A DNA stretch of 64,000 nt from Lysinibacillus agricola (GCF_016638705.1 NZ_CP067341.1:2111501-2175500); one strand, 5' to 3'. Positions 8,677 through 19,183 are shown, numbered from the stretch's first letter. The notes: generated by a model from the sequence alone, not told the origin. A program made the numbers and translations.

Positions 8677-9429
8677 GTGGAGGTGTGTACTATACATGAC
8701 GCCGTTTTTCAACCCATTGAGGCAAAGAAAACATCAATGAGGGAATCAACACCAGCAATTCGCGAAAATAACGAACCATTAATTCAAATTGGAGCAGAAC
8801 ATGCTAGGATTTTTATTGAGCCAATTTACTATCATCAAAAAATACCAAACAGTTTACAAGCCATTTATTTACGTCAGGGTGTGTATGAGCGATTAACACA
8901 AGCGCTATTATTATTGTCTAAAAATTATAGCCTTATTTTATATGATGGCTATCGTCCATTCCAAGTGCAACAATTTTTGTTTACGAGTTTTTCAAAGCAA
9001 ATCGCACAGCGTTTTCCGCATTTTACTGAACAAGAGGTTGTTAGAGAAACACGAAAGTATATTGCGTTCCCTAGCGCTGAGCATGCTCATCTCGCACCCC
9101 ATTTAACCGGTGGAGCGATTGATCTGACACTAGGAGATTTGGACGGTAATGCTTTAAATCTTGGTACAGCATTTGATGAAATCAGTGAAAAGTCTGCGAC
9201 ATGTTATTTCGAACAACATCCAGAGGAAGATTGGGAAGCCTGTGTTCATCGACGTCTTCTATATAACTGTATGACAATGGTTGGCTTTACGAATTATTCT
9301 GAGGAATGGTGGCATTACGATTTTAATAATGTTTCATGGGCAAGACGTGTAGATGCGCAAGAAGCTAATTATGGGGCTGTGGAAGCAATGATCCAAGACA
9401 ATGAAGTAAAGGAGTTTAGATTTCTATGA
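8677..9429 (+). CDS. VanX/DdpX-like D-Ala-D-Ala dipeptidase (M15D)
   Basis: This 250-residue zinc dipeptidase has LYDGYRPFQVQ, the metal motif HLTGGAIDLTL (HxxGxAxD) and EEWWHYDF holding the catalytic Glu and third His ligand. The expected job is cleavage of D-Ala-D-Ala from wall turnover, and it heads the recycling operon. The start is unclear. GTG 8677 and GTG 8683 sit inside the GTGGAGGTG ribosome binding site; the codon at ideal distance in frame is ATA 8692; the ATG at 8696 is out of frame and stops early; the first in-frame ATG is 8737. Either a rare start or a small lesion is present. The end overlaps dppA by 4 bp. Confidence 0.82.
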   Translation: MEVCTIHDAVFQPIEAKKTSMRESTPAIRENNEPLIQIGAEHARIFIEPIYYHQKIPNSLQAIYLRQGVYERLTQALLLLSKNYSLILYDGYRPFQVQQFLFTSFSKQIAQRFPHFTEQEVVRETRKYIAFPSAEHAHLAPHLTGGAIDLTLGDLDGNALNLGTAFDEISEKSATCYFEQHPEEDWEACVHRRLLYNCMTMVGFTNYSEEWWHYDFNNVSWARRVDAQEANYGAVEAMIQDNEVKEFRFL

Positions 9430-10220
9430 AGGTATATATTAGTGCAGATATTGAAGGGATTACTGGCACAACAGCTTGGAGTGAAACGGAGTTAAATGCG
9501 CCAGATTATCAGTTTTTCAAAAAGCAAATGACAAAGGAAGTAGAAGCCGCTATAGAGGGGGCTATTCTTGGCGGAGCAACTGAAATTTTATTAAAGGATG
9601 CTCATGATTCAGCACGTAATCTTGATATTTCTAATTTACCAGTAAACTGTAAGGTCATTCGTGGCTGGACGTATGACCCGATGTGTATGGTTGCGGGACT
9701 TGATAAAAGCTTTGACCGCGCGATTTTTATTGGCTATCACAGTAAAGGTGGAAGTGAACGTAACCCTTTAGCACATACGCTTTGTGTTTTTGCTGATGTG
9801 AAAATTAATGGTGAGTATGCAAGTGAATTTTTAATTAATACTTACGCAGCTGCTTTACATGGTGTACCGGTGTCATTTGTAAGCGGGGATGTGGGGTTAA
9901 TAGAAGAAATTAGCTCTATCAATGACAACATCATCACATTTGCTACAAAAGAAGGGATAGGGAATGCGACTATTAGCGTGAGCCCGCAGCTGACGATTAA
10001 GGAAACGAAACGACTTGTTGCGTCCTCCATGAAGGTGTCGCGTGAAGATTTGCAAGTGACATTGCCTGAACACTTTGTGGTGGAAATCATTTATCGTGAT
10101 CATACTCGGGCATATCGAAATTCATTCTATCCTAACGCTACGTTTAAACCACATAATACAGTGGAATTCGTAACGGATGATTTTTATGAGGTGCTTCGAA
10201 TTTTACAGTTCTTAACATAA
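9426..10220 (+). CDS. dppA: D-aminopeptidase DppA (peptidase M55)
   Basis: This 264-residue zinc enzyme carries the SADIEG signature with Asp8 and Glu10, His60 in LLKDAHDSARN, His105 in IGYHSKGG, His117 in LAHTLC and Glu134 in INGEYASEF, matching the ligands and catalytic residues of Bacillus DppA. The family releases D-Ala from D-Ala-containing peptides as a decameric self-compartmentalised enzyme in the cytoplasm. ATGA coupling with the VanX-like gene and the following epimerase places it in muropeptide breakdown. Confidence 0.93.
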   Translation: MKVYISADIEGITGTTAWSETELNAPDYQFFKKQMTKEVEAAIEGAILGGATEILLKDAHDSARNLDISNLPVNCKVIRGWTYDPMCMVAGLDKSFDRAIFIGYHSKGGSERNPLAHTLCVFADVKINGEYASEFLINTYAAALHGVPVSFVSGDVGLIEEISSINDNIITFATKEGIGNATISVSPQLTIKETKRLVASSMKVSREDLQVTLPEHFVVEIIYRDHTRAYRNSFYPNATFKPHNTVEFVTDDFYEVLRILQFLT

Positions 10221-10243
10221 GTAACGAAAAAGTAGGTGAATGG

Positions 10244-11308
10244 ATGAAAATTAAAAATATTGTCGTGGGGAAGGTAGAGGCACCGCTTATAACACCATTT
10301 AAAACAGCCTTAAGAACAGTTCATAGCATTCACAATATTGCTGTCTATGTTCATGCGGATAATGGGCAAATAGGTATCGGTGAAGCGGCACCGACTGCGG
10401 CCATTACTGGTGAAACACTAGGGTCTATTTCGCACGCTATCGAAGAGTATATAAAGCCAGCCATTATCGGGATGGATATTGAAGAATTGACAGAAATCAT
10501 GGAGCGAATCGACAGCAGTATTTATCAAAACACCAGTGCAAAAGCCGCGGTAGATATGGCGATTTATGATTTATTTGCGAAACACTATCAAACACCTCTG
10601 TATAAATTATTAGGAGGCTATCGGAAAGAATTAGTAACAGATATTACGATAAGTGTAAATGATTCAGAAGAAATGGTGAAGGATTGTATAGCCGCCGTAC
10701 AGCGAGGTTTTCAAATTTTAAAGATCAAGGTTGGGAAAGATCCTGCAAGTGATGTAGAGCGAGTTGTTGCCATTCGTGATGCAGTTGGACACGCCATTAC
10801 ATTACGAGTTGACGCGAATCAAGGCTGGACACCGAAGCAAGCTGTACAAATTATTCGTGCACTTGAAGATGCAGGTACGAATGTTGAATTAGTTGAGCAG
10901 CCCGTGCATTGTCATGATCTCGCGGGTATGCAATTCGTAACAGCTAATACATTGACAAAGATTTTAGCGGATGAAAGTGTTTTCTCTGCAAAAGATGCCT
11001 ATTCAATTATTGAAATGCGAGCTGCGGATTTGATTAATATTAAGCTCATGAAAACAGGAGGTATTTATCAAGCACAGAAAATATGTCACATTGCAGAGGC
11101 AAACGACATACCATGCATGATTGGCTGTATGCTAGAGACAAAAATTAGCGTAAGTGCAGCTGCACATTTTGCCGCATCACAGAAAAATATTACGATGATA
11201 GATTTAGACGGACCCAGCTTATGTTTGAAAGATCCTGTTCCAGGCGGTCCAATATTTGAAAATGATCGAATTAGGATGACGGATGCAGTTGGAATAGGAT
11301 TTTCATAA
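10244..11308 (+). CDS. ykfB: Dipeptide epimerase YkfB (L-Ala-D/L-Glu epimerase)
   Basis: This 354-residue protein belongs to the muconate-lactonising subgroup of the enolase superfamily. Residues seen are LKIKVGKDP with the K-x-K base, RVDANQGW, VEQPVH and ADES for magnesium, and INIKLMKTGG with the second-side lysine. It should convert L-Ala-D-Glu from murein into L-Ala-L-Glu so that ordinary peptidases can act. The start follows AGTAGGTGAATGG. About 275 bp of repeat DNA separates it from the transporter genes, but the direction and pathway are the same. Confidence 0.92.
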   Translation: MKIKNIVVGKVEAPLITPFKTALRTVHSIHNIAVYVHADNGQIGIGEAAPTAAITGETLGSISHAIEEYIKPAIIGMDIEELTEIMERIDSSIYQNTSAKAAVDMAIYDLFAKHYQTPLYKLLGGYRKELVTDITISVNDSEEMVKDCIAAVQRGFQILKIKVGKDPASDVERVVAIRDAVGHAITLRVDANQGWTPKQAVQIIRALEDAGTNVELVEQPVHCHDLAGMQFVTANTLTKILADESVFSAKDAYSIIEMRAADLINIKLMKTGGIYQAQKICHIAEANDIPCMIGCMLETKISVSAAAHFAASQKNITMIDLDGPSLCLKDPVPGGPIFENDRIRMTDAVGIGFS

Positions 11309-11310
11309 TC

Positions 11311-11390
11311 CATTTCGCCTTGGCGGAATTGTGTCGGATTTTTGAATTGTGCATGCACAATTCATTCCTTTCAAAATCCGTGACATCCTG
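11311..11390 (-). repeat. Dispersed repeat family A, copy 1 (partial, inverted)
   Basis: Read on the minus strand, this matches the second half of the copies at 26424-26555 and 44000-44202: GTCACGGATTTTGAAAGG, then a GAATTGTGC/GCACAATTC hairpin, then CAAAATCC and CGCCAAGGCGAAAT. It lies between ykfB and dppE. Confidence 0.85.
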
Positions 11391-11429
11391 TGAAAACGCT
11401 TGAGTGAGCAACATCCTGTTGCCCCGAAC

Positions 11430-11560
11430 CAATCGGGCTTTTACGGGCAGTTGATCCTCCACTTATATTTTTTGTTTCACATAAATTTTGAAGAGAGAGT
11501 TTTGTACTTGACGCTTCGCTTTCGATACAGATAAGTTACTGCCCGTTTATGCGGGATAAA
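11430..11560 (+). repeat. Dispersed repeat family B, copy 1
   Basis: It shares AATCGGGCTTTTAC-GGCAG at the left and GATACAGATAAGTTACTGCC at the right with the copy at 41822-42005. The ends are inverted (ACGGGCAGT against ACTGCCCGT). It sits in the dppE leader, so it may affect operon expression. Confidence 0.8.
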
Positions 11561-11583
11561 AGAGATTACTAGGGGGGTTGTTT

Positions 11584-13410
11584 ATGATGAAAAGGTATTG
11601 GTTGCTTTTCGTGTGTCTTGTTGTAATGCTTTGTGCAGCCTGTAGTGAGGATTCTTCAGGTGACAAAAAGTCAGAGTATCGCGTTGTTTATTCGGGGGAA
11701 ATAAAAACGTTAAATTACTTAAAGACCTCTGAAACGAATGAGTTTGCTGTGGCAGCGAACTTAGTCGATGGATTAATTGAGTATGATAAGTACGGTGTCG
11801 TACAACCAGGCTTAGCTAAAGATTGGTCATCAAATAACGATGCTACTGTTTGGACTTTCAAGCTTCGTGACGATGCAAAATGGGTTACTCATGACGGTAA
11901 AGAGTATGCGGATGTTGTTGCCCAAGATTTTGTCGATGGCTTACATTATGTGCTTGATGCAAAGAATGAATCATCGACAGCTTGGATTGCTACTGTCGTG
12001 AAAAATGGGGAAGCCTTCTATAACGGTGATATGACAGACTTCACGAAGGTAGGCATAAAGGCGGTAGATAAACATACAGTAGAATATACTTTAGAAACGC
12101 CTACACCTTATTTCCTGTCTATGTTGAACTATGTCTGTTTCTTCCCGGTTAATGGTAAGTTTATAGAAGAAAAAGGTGATAGCTTTGGTACAACTCGTGA
12201 AAATTTCCTTTATAACGGATCCTTTATTTTAGATAAATTTGAACCGCAAAATGAGCGGGTACTTGTGAAAAATGATAAATATTGGGATAAAGACAATGTA
12301 CTGATTGATCGTATTCGCTATAAATACAATAAAGAAGCGGCTACAGTGGCACCAGAATTATTTTTACGAGGAGAAATCGATTCAGCGAGTATTCCAACGT
12401 CTATCATTGATGAATGGTTTAAAGACGAAAAGAAAAAATCACAAGTTCGTCAAACACAAAATAACTTCTATACGTATTTCTTTGCATTAAACTTCAATCC
12501 GCAATTTGATGCAGAATACGAGCCTGAAAATTGGAAAATCGCGGTCAACAATAAAGATTTCCGAAAATCACTTTTCCATGCGCTCGACCGTGTATCTGCA
12601 ATGCTAACTTTAGAACCTTATAATCCAAAAGATTTGCTTAGCAACACAATCACTCCTAAAAACTTTGTGAATGTGGAGGGGGTTGACTATACACAATTAG
12701 CGCCATTAACGGATCTTTCAAATAACGACACATTTAACAAGGAGATGGCCTTACAATACAAGGAAAAAGCGAAGACAACTTTAGAAGGAAAAGTAACTTT
12801 CCCAGTAAAAGTGTTAATGCCTTATAACTCCGGTATGCCAGATTGGGCAAATCGTTCGCAAGTAGTTGAGCAGCAGATTGAAAAATTATTAGGTACTGAT
12901 TATGTAGATGTAATCGTAGAGGCAGGACCATCAACAGGCTTTTTATCAGAGGTTCGTAAACCTGGTAAATTTGCATTACTCGAAGCAAACTGGGGTCCAG
13001 ACTATGCCGATCCATCAACGTATACGGATCCATTCACTGCAGACGGTACTTATAATAAACCAGAGCTAGCTGAAGGCTATACAGAAGCAAACGGAAAATC
13101 AAAATATCAAAACTTAGTGGACGAAGCAAAGGCGACGATAGATACAGCAAAACGTTACGAACTGTTTGCCAAAGCGGAAGCATTCTTAATTGAAGAAGCA
13201 TTTGTCATACCTTATTCGGTAGGGGGTAGCGGCTATGTTGCTTCTAAATTAAATCCATTTGAGGCTCAATACTCTCCATTTGGTGTGACTGCCGAGAAAT
13301 TTAAAGGTCAGCGAATATTAGAAAAACCAATGAGTAACGAGGAGTTTAAAGAAGCTTTAGAGAAGTGGGAGCAGGAGCGTGCAGATGCGTTAGCTAAAGC
13401 AGCACAATAA
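11584..13410 (+). CDS. dppE: Peptide-binding lipoprotein of the ABC importer (DppE/OppA type)
   Basis: This protein of about 608 residues is a cluster C (SBP_bac_5) binding protein. The signal ends in the lipobox LCAAC, so it is lipid-anchored outside the membrane. YSGEIKTLNYLKT and DGLIEYDKYGVVQPGLAKDW are typical of OppA/DppE N-termini. AGGGGGG (11571-11577) favours ATG 11584 or 11587 over TTG 11578. It should capture murein tripeptides or other oligopeptides and feed DppBCDF. A lysine/glutamate/alanine-rich C-terminal tail (EKWEQERADALAKAAQ) extends beyond the usual fold. Confidence 0.92.
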   Translation: MMKRYWLLFVCLVVMLCAACSEDSSGDKKSEYRVVYSGEIKTLNYLKTSETNEFAVAANLVDGLIEYDKYGVVQPGLAKDWSSNNDATVWTFKLRDDAKWVTHDGKEYADVVAQDFVDGLHYVLDAKNESSTAWIATVVKNGEAFYNGDMTDFTKVGIKAVDKHTVEYTLETPTPYFLSMLNYVCFFPVNGKFIEEKGDSFGTTRENFLYNGSFILDKFEPQNERVLVKNDKYWDKDNVLIDRIRYKYNKEAATVAPELFLRGEIDSASIPTSIIDEWFKDEKKKSQVRQTQNNFYTYFFALNFNPQFDAEYEPENWKIAVNNKDFRKSLFHALDRVSAMLTLEPYNPKDLLSNTITPKNFVNVEGVDYTQLAPLTDLSNNDTFNKEMALQYKEKAKTTLEGKVTFPVKVLMPYNSGMPDWANRSQVVEQQIEKLLGTDYVDVIVEAGPSTGFLSEVRKPGKFALLEANWGPDYADPSTYTDPFTADGTYNKPELAEGYTEANGKSKYQNLVDEAKATIDTAKRYELFAKAEAFLIEEAFVIPYSVGGSGYVASKLNPFEAQYSPFGVTAEKFKGQRILEKPMSNEEFKEALEKWEQERADALAKAAQ

Positions 13411-13532
13411 AAACATTTAGTTTCATTGCTACATTTAAGATAAACGTTCAAAAACGGTTTTATTAATGAAGGAGATACCGAATAAGAAAAGTCGGCATCT
13501 CCTTTAATCTTTCTGGAAAAGGAGGATGTTGT

Positions 13533-14477
13533 ATGCTGTGGTATATAGGAAAACGATTATTGCAATCAATTTTAACACTTTTTATTATTATCACGATTGT
13601 CTTCTCATTATTACGTTTAATGCCAGAAGAAGGTTATTTAGGGGCAGCAGCAGATAAGATGTCACCTGCTCAACAAGAGATATATTTAACGAATTTAGGT
13701 TTACGTGACCCGTTACTTGTACAATTAGGAAATTTTTACGCTAATCTGTTTCAAGGTGATTTAGGTAAATCCGTTACATATCGGACAGATGTACCAGTCG
13801 TCACGATTATTGCAGATAAGATCATGTATTCCTTGCTATTTGGCTTAGGTGCTGTTGCGTTATCTCTTCTAATTGGGGTTCCGCTCGGAATATTGATGGC
13901 CCAGATGAAGGGGCGCTGGCTGGATCGCTTAGGGACTGGCTATATTGTCATTGTTGTTGCAGTACCAGCTGCCGTTTATTATTTAGTCATTCAAATGTAT
14001 ATTACAGAAATTTTTCATTTACCAATGCTTTTTGATGAGTATAAACCCATTACTTGGATTTTACCACTCACTTCAATGGCGTTAGCACCGACTGCCTCTT
14101 ATGCTATGTGGATGCGGCGTTACATGGTGGATGAACTAAACAAGGATTATATCAAGCTAGCAAGAGCAAAAGGGGTTAAAGAGCGTACCTTAATGTTTAA
14201 ACATGTACTACGAAACGCCTTTATTCCGATGGCACAATATTTACCCGCAACCATTCTTTTTACTATTACAGGCTCCATCTATATTGAATCCTTATATTCC
14301 ATTCCTGGGATGGGGGGGCTACTCGTAGATGCCATACAGCGACAGGATAATACGATTGTACAAGGCTTAGTACTTGTTTTCTCTTCACTTGGAATTATCG
14401 GACTAATTTTAGGTGATATTGCAATGGCCCTTGTTGATCCACGGATTAAATTAGGGAAAGGGGAGAGTATACGCTAA
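13533..14477 (+). CDS. dppB: Peptide ABC transporter permease, DppB/OppB type
   Basis: This 314-residue integral membrane protein has six predicted helices and the BPD_transp_1 fold. The coupling loop reads KLARAKGVKERTLMFKHVLRNAFIP, the EAA motif for contact with the ATPase. AAAAGGAGG precedes ATG 13533. The gap from dppE contains no clear terminator. Its stop overlaps the dppC start by one base. Confidence 0.93.
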   Translation: MLWYIGKRLLQSILTLFIIITIVFSLLRLMPEEGYLGAAADKMSPAQQEIYLTNLGLRDPLLVQLGNFYANLFQGDLGKSVTYRTDVPVVTIIADKIMYSLLFGLGAVALSLLIGVPLGILMAQMKGRWLDRLGTGYIVIVVAVPAAVYYLVIQMYITEIFHLPMLFDEYKPITWILPLTSMALAPTASYAMWMRRYMVDELNKDYIKLARAKGVKERTLMFKHVLRNAFIPMAQYLPATILFTITGSIYIESLYSIPGMGGLLVDAIQRQDNTIVQGLVLVFSSLGIIGLILGDIAMALVDPRIKLGKGESIR

Positions 14478-15451
14478 TGGGTATGTATTCAGAGGAAATT
14501 AACAATATATCCGATAAATCACGTGAAACATTGTTCGAGTTTGCGGAAGTAGATGAGCGTCAAGCTGAAGAAACAGCCTATTCTAATTATTCCTATTGGC
14601 GTTCCACATGGAAATCCTTTTTGAAAAATCGCATCGCTGTCTTCTTATTAGTTGGTGTTCTTATTATCGTAACCTTTACCATATTACAGCCGTATTTCCC
14701 AGCGCAAAAATCACCGACTGAAATATATTTAGATGAACAGACAGGTCTCCAAGCACGTAATATTGCTCCGAACGCTGAGTTTTGGTTTGGGACAAACTCC
14801 ATTGGACAGGATTTATGGTCACGGATTTGGGCAGGTACAAGGACCTCATTATTTATAGGCTGTGTCGTTGCTTTTGTAGAGGCTATCGTTGGTATTACAA
14901 TTGGTACGCTTTGGGGCTTTTCGCGTAAATTAGAGTTGCCCATCACACAGCTTTACAACGTCGTTGATAACATACCGACGACCATTGTACTTATTTTAAT
15001 GTCCTATATTTTGCGGCCGAGTATTTCGACGATTATTATTGCCATGTGTATTACTGGCTGGGTAGAAATGGCAAGATTTATACGCAATCAAATTGTTATT
15101 TTACGTGATCGTGAATATAACTTAGCCTCAAAATGCTTAGGAACACCTGATTACCGCATTATTTTAAAAAATCTATTACCTTATCTTATTTCCGTGATTA
15201 TGTTACGAATGAGTCTAGCCATACCATTTGCAATAGGCTCAGAAGTTTTTTTAACATACATCGGATTAGGCCTACCGATTAGTGAACCGTCTTTAGGAAA
15301 TTTAATCAATGAAGGACGGGTACTAATGATGTCACCAGATTTAAGATATCAGCTTATTTTTCCGAGTATTGTATTAAGTGTCATTACGATTGCATTTTAT
15401 ATTATAGGAAATTCATTTGCAGATGCAGCAGATCCGAAAAATCACGTATAA
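14477..15451 (+). CDS. dppC: Peptide ABC transporter permease, DppC/OppC type
   Basis: This 324-residue partner permease has the N-terminal extension usual for OppC (about 60 residues before helix 1), then six helices. WFGTNSIGQDLWSRIWAGTRTS is the conserved OppC periplasmic motif, and NLASKCLGTPDYRIILKNLLP is the EAA loop. It is translationally coupled to dppB (TAATG). Confidence 0.93.
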   Translation: MGMYSEEINNISDKSRETLFEFAEVDERQAEETAYSNYSYWRSTWKSFLKNRIAVFLLVGVLIIVTFTILQPYFPAQKSPTEIYLDEQTGLQARNIAPNAEFWFGTNSIGQDLWSRIWAGTRTSLFIGCVVAFVEAIVGITIGTLWGFSRKLELPITQLYNVVDNIPTTIVLILMSYILRPSISTIIIAMCITGWVEMARFIRNQIVILRDREYNLASKCLGTPDYRIILKNLLPYLISVIMLRMSLAIPFAIGSEVFLTYIGLGLPISEPSLGNLINEGRVLMMSPDLRYQLIFPSIVLSVITIAFYIIGNSFADAADPKNHV

Positions 15452-15457
15452 AGGGGG

Positions 15458-16522
15458 ATGATGGAAGTGACACAAACTAAATCACCTATTTTAACCATCC
15501 ATAACCTAGTCATAAAATTTACGCTTCGTGGCAGGGTGCTAACTGCTATTCGTAATATTTCCCTTGATTTGTACAAAGGTGAAAGCCTTGCAATCGTTGG
15601 CGAATCTGGTTCAGGAAAATCAGTACTGATGAAATCAATCATGGGCTTACTCGATAAAAATGGCTACATTGATCAGGGGCAAATCATTTACAATGACCGG
15701 GATTTAGCACAGTTTAAAACCGAGCAGGAGTGGCTAAGCATTCGTGGAAAAGAAGTGGCAATGGTTACCCAGGACCCAATGACATCATTAAATCCACTGA
15801 AAACAATTGGCAAGCAAATTGAGGAATGTGTTATTTTACATCAGAATTTAAAGGGCAAGGTAGCATACGAAGAAACTTTGAAATTGTTAAAAGATGTTGG
15901 CATTTACGATGTGGAAAAACGCTATAAGCAATATCCTCACGAATTTTCGGGTGGTATGCGTCAACGAATTGTAATAGCTATTGCGCTAGCATGTAAGCCT
16001 AAAATCTTAATTTGCGATGAGCCAACAACTGCCTTAGACGTAACAATCCAAGCACAAATTTTGCAGCTTTTAAAAGATCTTCAGCAAAAATATGGACTAA
16101 CAACTGTTTATATAACGCATGATTTAGGAGTTGTGGCAAAGGTAGCTGACCGTATTGCAGTTATGTATGCGGGGGATGTCATCGAAATAGGCAAAACACA
16201 TGAAATTTTCTTTAATGGCAAGCATCCCTATACATGGGCACTTCTTTCTTCATTACCGCAACTAGGCTCAAAAGGGGAGCAACTTTATTCCATCAAAGGT
16301 ACTCCACCTAATCTTTTTCAAGAAATTAAAGGAGATGCCTTTGCACCTCGCAATCAATATGCGTTAAAGATTGATTTTGTGGAACGTCCTCCATTTTTTC
16401 AGGTGAGTGACACACATTATGCTCGCACATGGCTATTAGATCCACTCGCTCCGAAAGTAGAGCCTCCTGAAGCGTTACAAGCATTTTTCGAGGAAGGGAG
16501 ACGATACGCGCATGAGTCATAA
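15458..16522 (+). CDS. dppD: Peptide ABC transporter ATPase, DppD/OppD type
   Basis: This 354-residue ATPase shows Walker [10 protein letters not shown]-loop [10 protein letters not shown], signature FSGGMRQR, Walker [13 protein letters not shown] and the switch His in THDLG. The C-terminal oligo_HPY region follows, although its usual CxxRC-type cysteine cluster is absent here. GTG and ATG choices around 15458 are close; ATG 15458 follows AAAGGGGG. The end overlaps the next ATPase gene by 11 bases. Confidence 0.92.
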   Translation: MMEVTQTKSPILTIHNLVIKFTLRGRVLTAIRNISLDLYKGESLAIVGESGSGKSVLMKSIMGLLDKNGYIDQGQIIYNDRDLAQFKTEQEWLSIRGKEVAMVTQDPMTSLNPLKTIGKQIEECVILHQNLKGKVAYEETLKLLKDVGIYDVEKRYKQYPHEFSGGMRQRIVIAIALACKPKILICDEPTTALDVTIQAQILQLLKDLQQKYGLTTVYITHDLGVVAKVADRIAVMYAGDVIEIGKTHEIFFNGKHPYTWALLSSLPQLGSKGEQLYSIKGTPPNLFQEIKGDAFAPRNQYALKIDFVERPPFFQVSDTHYARTWLLDPLAPKVEPPEALQAFFEEGRRYAHES

Positions 16523-17459
16523 AGAAGTGTTAGTTGAGGTGAAAAATTTAAAGGTTGTTTTTGGTAAAGGCAAAAATAAATTTATAGCTATTGATGATGT
16601 CAGCTTCGAGATTTTTAAAGGTGAAACATTTGGTTTAGTAGGGGAATCAGGCTCTGGAAAAACAACAATCGGCCGAGCTATTATGCGTATCAATGAAGTC
16701 ACTGAAGGACAAATACTGTATCACGGCAAGAAACTAAATGGCAAAATATCGAAAGAGTGGGATCGAGAAATTACTCAGAAAATCCAAATGATTTTTCAAG
16801 ATCCAATGGCATCTCTAAATGAACGCGCAAAGGTTGACTATATTATTTCTGAGGGGCTTATTAATACAAAAAATTTCAAAAATGAGGCTGACCGTCAACA
16901 GAAGGTGCGCAATGCATTATTAAATGTAGGATTATTACCGGAGTTTTCTAGTCGCTTCCCGCATGAATTTTCAGGAGGACAGCGCCAGCGTATCGGCATT
17001 GCACGCGCATTAGTAATGGAGCCAGAGTTTATAATTGCGGATGAACCGATTTCAGCATTAGATGTTTCCATTCGTGCGCAAGTATTAAATTTATTAGCAA
17101 ACCTACAGCAGCAAAATGATTTAACTTATTTATTCATTGCACATGACTTATCTGTCGTCCGTTTTATTACTGACCGAACTGCTGTTATTTATAAAGGTAA
17201 AATTGTTGAGCTAGCTGAGACAGAAAAGCTATTTACTAATCCCATTCATCCATATACAAGGGCATTATTATCTGCAGTACCTGAGCCGAATCCTTATAAG
17301 GAGCGTGACAAAGTCGTAGAAATCTACGATCCATCACAGCACAGCTATGACATTCAGCCACCGTCATTTATCGAAATGGAGGAAGGTCATTTTGTATTGG
17401 CAAATGAAGAGGAATTAGAAAGATACCGAACTTCACTTAAAATGGAGGTAAGCAAATGA
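16512..17459 (+). CDS. ykfD: Peptide ABC transporter ATPase, YkfD/OppF type
   Basis: This 315-residue second ATPase has Walker [23 protein letters not shown], signature [15 protein letters not shown], Walker [13 protein letters not shown] and AHDLS. With DppD it makes the heterodimeric motor. In Bacillus subtilis the corresponding gene in the muropeptide cluster is ykfD. Four-base overlap with the next gene shows tight coupling. Confidence 0.9.
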   Translation: MSHKEVLVEVKNLKVVFGKGKNKFIAIDDVSFEIFKGETFGLVGESGSGKTTIGRAIMRINEVTEGQILYHGKKLNGKISKEWDREITQKIQMIFQDPMASLNERAKVDYIISEGLINTKNFKNEADRQQKVRNALLNVGLLPEFSSRFPHEFSGGQRQRIGIARALVMEPEFIIADEPISALDVSIRAQVLNLLANLQQQNDLTYLFIAHDLSVVRFITDRTAVIYKGKIVELAETEKLFTNPIHPYTRALLSAVPEPNPYKERDKVVEIYDPSQHSYDIQPPSFIEMEEGHFVLANEEELERYRTSLKMEVSK

Positions 17460-18388
17460 TTCGTCCAAAGGCATTGAAAAAAGGTGATACAATTGGTCTT
17501 ATAAGTGCTTCGGGTGCAACGCCGCCTGAAAAATTTGTTCCTGCCGTAGAAAGTATCGAGAAGCTAGGGTTTAAAGTCGTCGCTGGGGAGACATGTCGAG
17601 CAAGGCATGGCTACTTAGCAGGCTCTGATGAATTACGTGCCTCTGAAGTTAATCAAATGTTTAGGGATTCAAATATTGACGGCATCTTTTGTATACGTGG
17701 AGGTTACGGAGCGACGAAAATTTTACCGCTTCTTGATTTCGATATGATAAAAGCTAATCCAAAAGTATTTGCTGGTTATAGCGATGTGACAGCACTACAT
17801 ATCGCCTTTAACCAAAAATGTGGCTTTGTCACGTATCATACACCAATGCCCTCTACAGAATTTATTCGGCCGGAGATGGATCACTACACATGGAATTCTT
17901 TTATCGAAAATGTGACCGCAACAGAGCGTAGTGACTACTACCTTGAAAATCCACCTGGACGTCCAATGACAACGCTTGCAGCTGGAAAGGCAACAGGGCA
18001 GCTTATTGGTGGGAACTTAACATTAGTTACAGCATCTCTTGGGACACCATATGAAATTGATACAAAAGGCAAAATATTATTTTTAGAAGATGTAGACGAG
18101 AATGAGCAGCGTGTTGATCGGATGCTTACGCAGCTAAAATTAGCAGGGAAACTAGATGAAGTGGCAGGTATATTATTAGGAGCATGGACTAATTGCGGTC
18201 CTGAAAATCCAAAACATCCAGAGCATAGCCTATCACTACAAACCATTTTTCAGGAAATTTTAGGTCCACTCCACAAACCTATCATAAAGGACATAGCTTG
18301 CGGTCACACCTTACCAACGATGTCCCTGCCACTTGGTAGAACAATAACAATGGACGCGGAGAATCAGATGATAAAAGTTATAGAGTAG
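17456..18388 (+). CDS. ykfA: LD-carboxypeptidase YkfA (peptidase S66)
   Basis: This 310-residue serine peptidase belongs to the LdcA/MccF family. [18 protein letters not shown] is the typical start and [16 protein letters not shown] holds the nucleophile-elbow region. The S66 catalytic Ser is usually in GYSD, present here as [10 protein letters not shown], and the Glu/His pair is expected in FLEDVDE and CGHTLP. It should remove the terminal D-Ala from murein tetrapeptides in the cytoplasm, complementing DppA and the VanX-like enzyme. Confidence 0.92.
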   Translation: MIRPKALKKGDTIGLISASGATPPEKFVPAVESIEKLGFKVVAGETCRARHGYLAGSDELRASEVNQMFRDSNIDGIFCIRGGYGATKILPLLDFDMIKANPKVFAGYSDVTALHIAFNQKCGFVTYHTPMPSTEFIRPEMDHYTWNSFIENVTATERSDYYLENPPGRPMTTLAAGKATGQLIGGNLTLVTASLGTPYEIDTKGKILFLEDVDENEQRVDRMLTQLKLAGKLDEVAGILLGAWTNCGPENPKHPEHSLSLQTIFQEILGPLHKPIIKDIACGHTLPTMSLPLGRTITMDAENQMIKVIE

Positions 18389-18397
18389 GTGTGAAAT

Positions 18398-19183
18398 ATG
18401 AAGCAAACGATAACAGAGATTCTTCAAAATGCACCTTATAAAGTGCATATGTTTGTGAAAGATTGTAAGACTGAGCAATTTTTTATTAGTGAAAAGCTAG
18501 AAGACGCGTTTTCTAGTGCTAGCTTAATTAAAGTGCCTATACTGCTTGCTGTTCTGAATTATTTAGAAAGTAACAACAAATCCATAGAGCAAGAGATTAA
18601 GATTGCACCAGAAGAATGGGGCGATTTTAGTGTTATTAGTGAACAGCACCTAGAGCAATGTACCATCTATGAGCTTTTAGTATGGATGATTATTAAGAGT
18701 GATAATACAGCAACAAATGTACTAATCGATTTTCTAGGGATGGAGGCACTCAATCAATATTTTCGTCAAATTGGGCTTCTGCAAACAACAATTCAACGTA
18801 AGATGATGGATTTTGAAAGGCTTGCAAAAGACTTAGATAATACTACGTCGGCACGTGATATGGCACTGCTATTTTCGCGAATTTATCGCAAGGACTTGTT
18901 ATCATCAGCATTTAGTGAGCTAACGTTAGATATTTTAAGTCGTCAACGTGTACACGAATCACTAAAGCGTTATTTAGTAGATGATGTGAAACTTGCTCAT
19001 AAAACAGGTGGTCTTGATACGGTAGATCATGATGTTGGGATTGTGTACAACAATTCAAGGGATTATCTTATTGGCGTTTTCGTCACGGAGGTTACTAATA
19101 ATGACGATGCAAGACAGCTAATTGGTCGTCTTTCCAAAGTTGTTTACGATTACTTGGTGAAGCGGAAGGAGATGATAGAATGA
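18398..19183 (+). CDS. Class A beta-lactamase-like serine hydrolase
   Basis: This 261-residue protein has the penicilloyl-serine-transferase motifs in order: Ser42-x-x-Lys45 in SASLIKVPILL, SDN in MIIKSDNTATN and KTG in LAHKTGGLD. No signal peptide is seen, so it probably acts in the cytoplasm rather than as a secreted resistance enzyme. Similar genes occur inside muropeptide recycling clusters, where a role on murein peptides or beta-lactam-like compounds is assumed but not proven. It overlaps the following gene by four bases. Confidence 0.82.
   Translation: MKQTITEILQNAPYKVHMFVKDCKTEQFFISEKLEDAFSSASLIKVPILLAVLNYLESNNKSIEQEIKIAPEEWGDFSVISEQHLEQCTIYELLVWMIIKSDNTATNVLIDFLGMEALNQYFRQIGLLQTTIQRKMMDFERLAKDLDNTTSARDMALLFSRIYRKDLLSSAFSELTLDILSRQRVHESLKRYLVDDVKLAHKTGGLDTVDHDVGIVYNNSRDYLIGVFVTEVTNNDDARQLIGRLSKVVYDYLVKRKEMIE

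Noticed and set aside
18398..19183. Calling the serine hydrolase an antibiotic-resistance beta-lactamase
   Set aside because: The three motifs are present, but there is no signal peptide and it is embedded in a muropeptide recycling operon.
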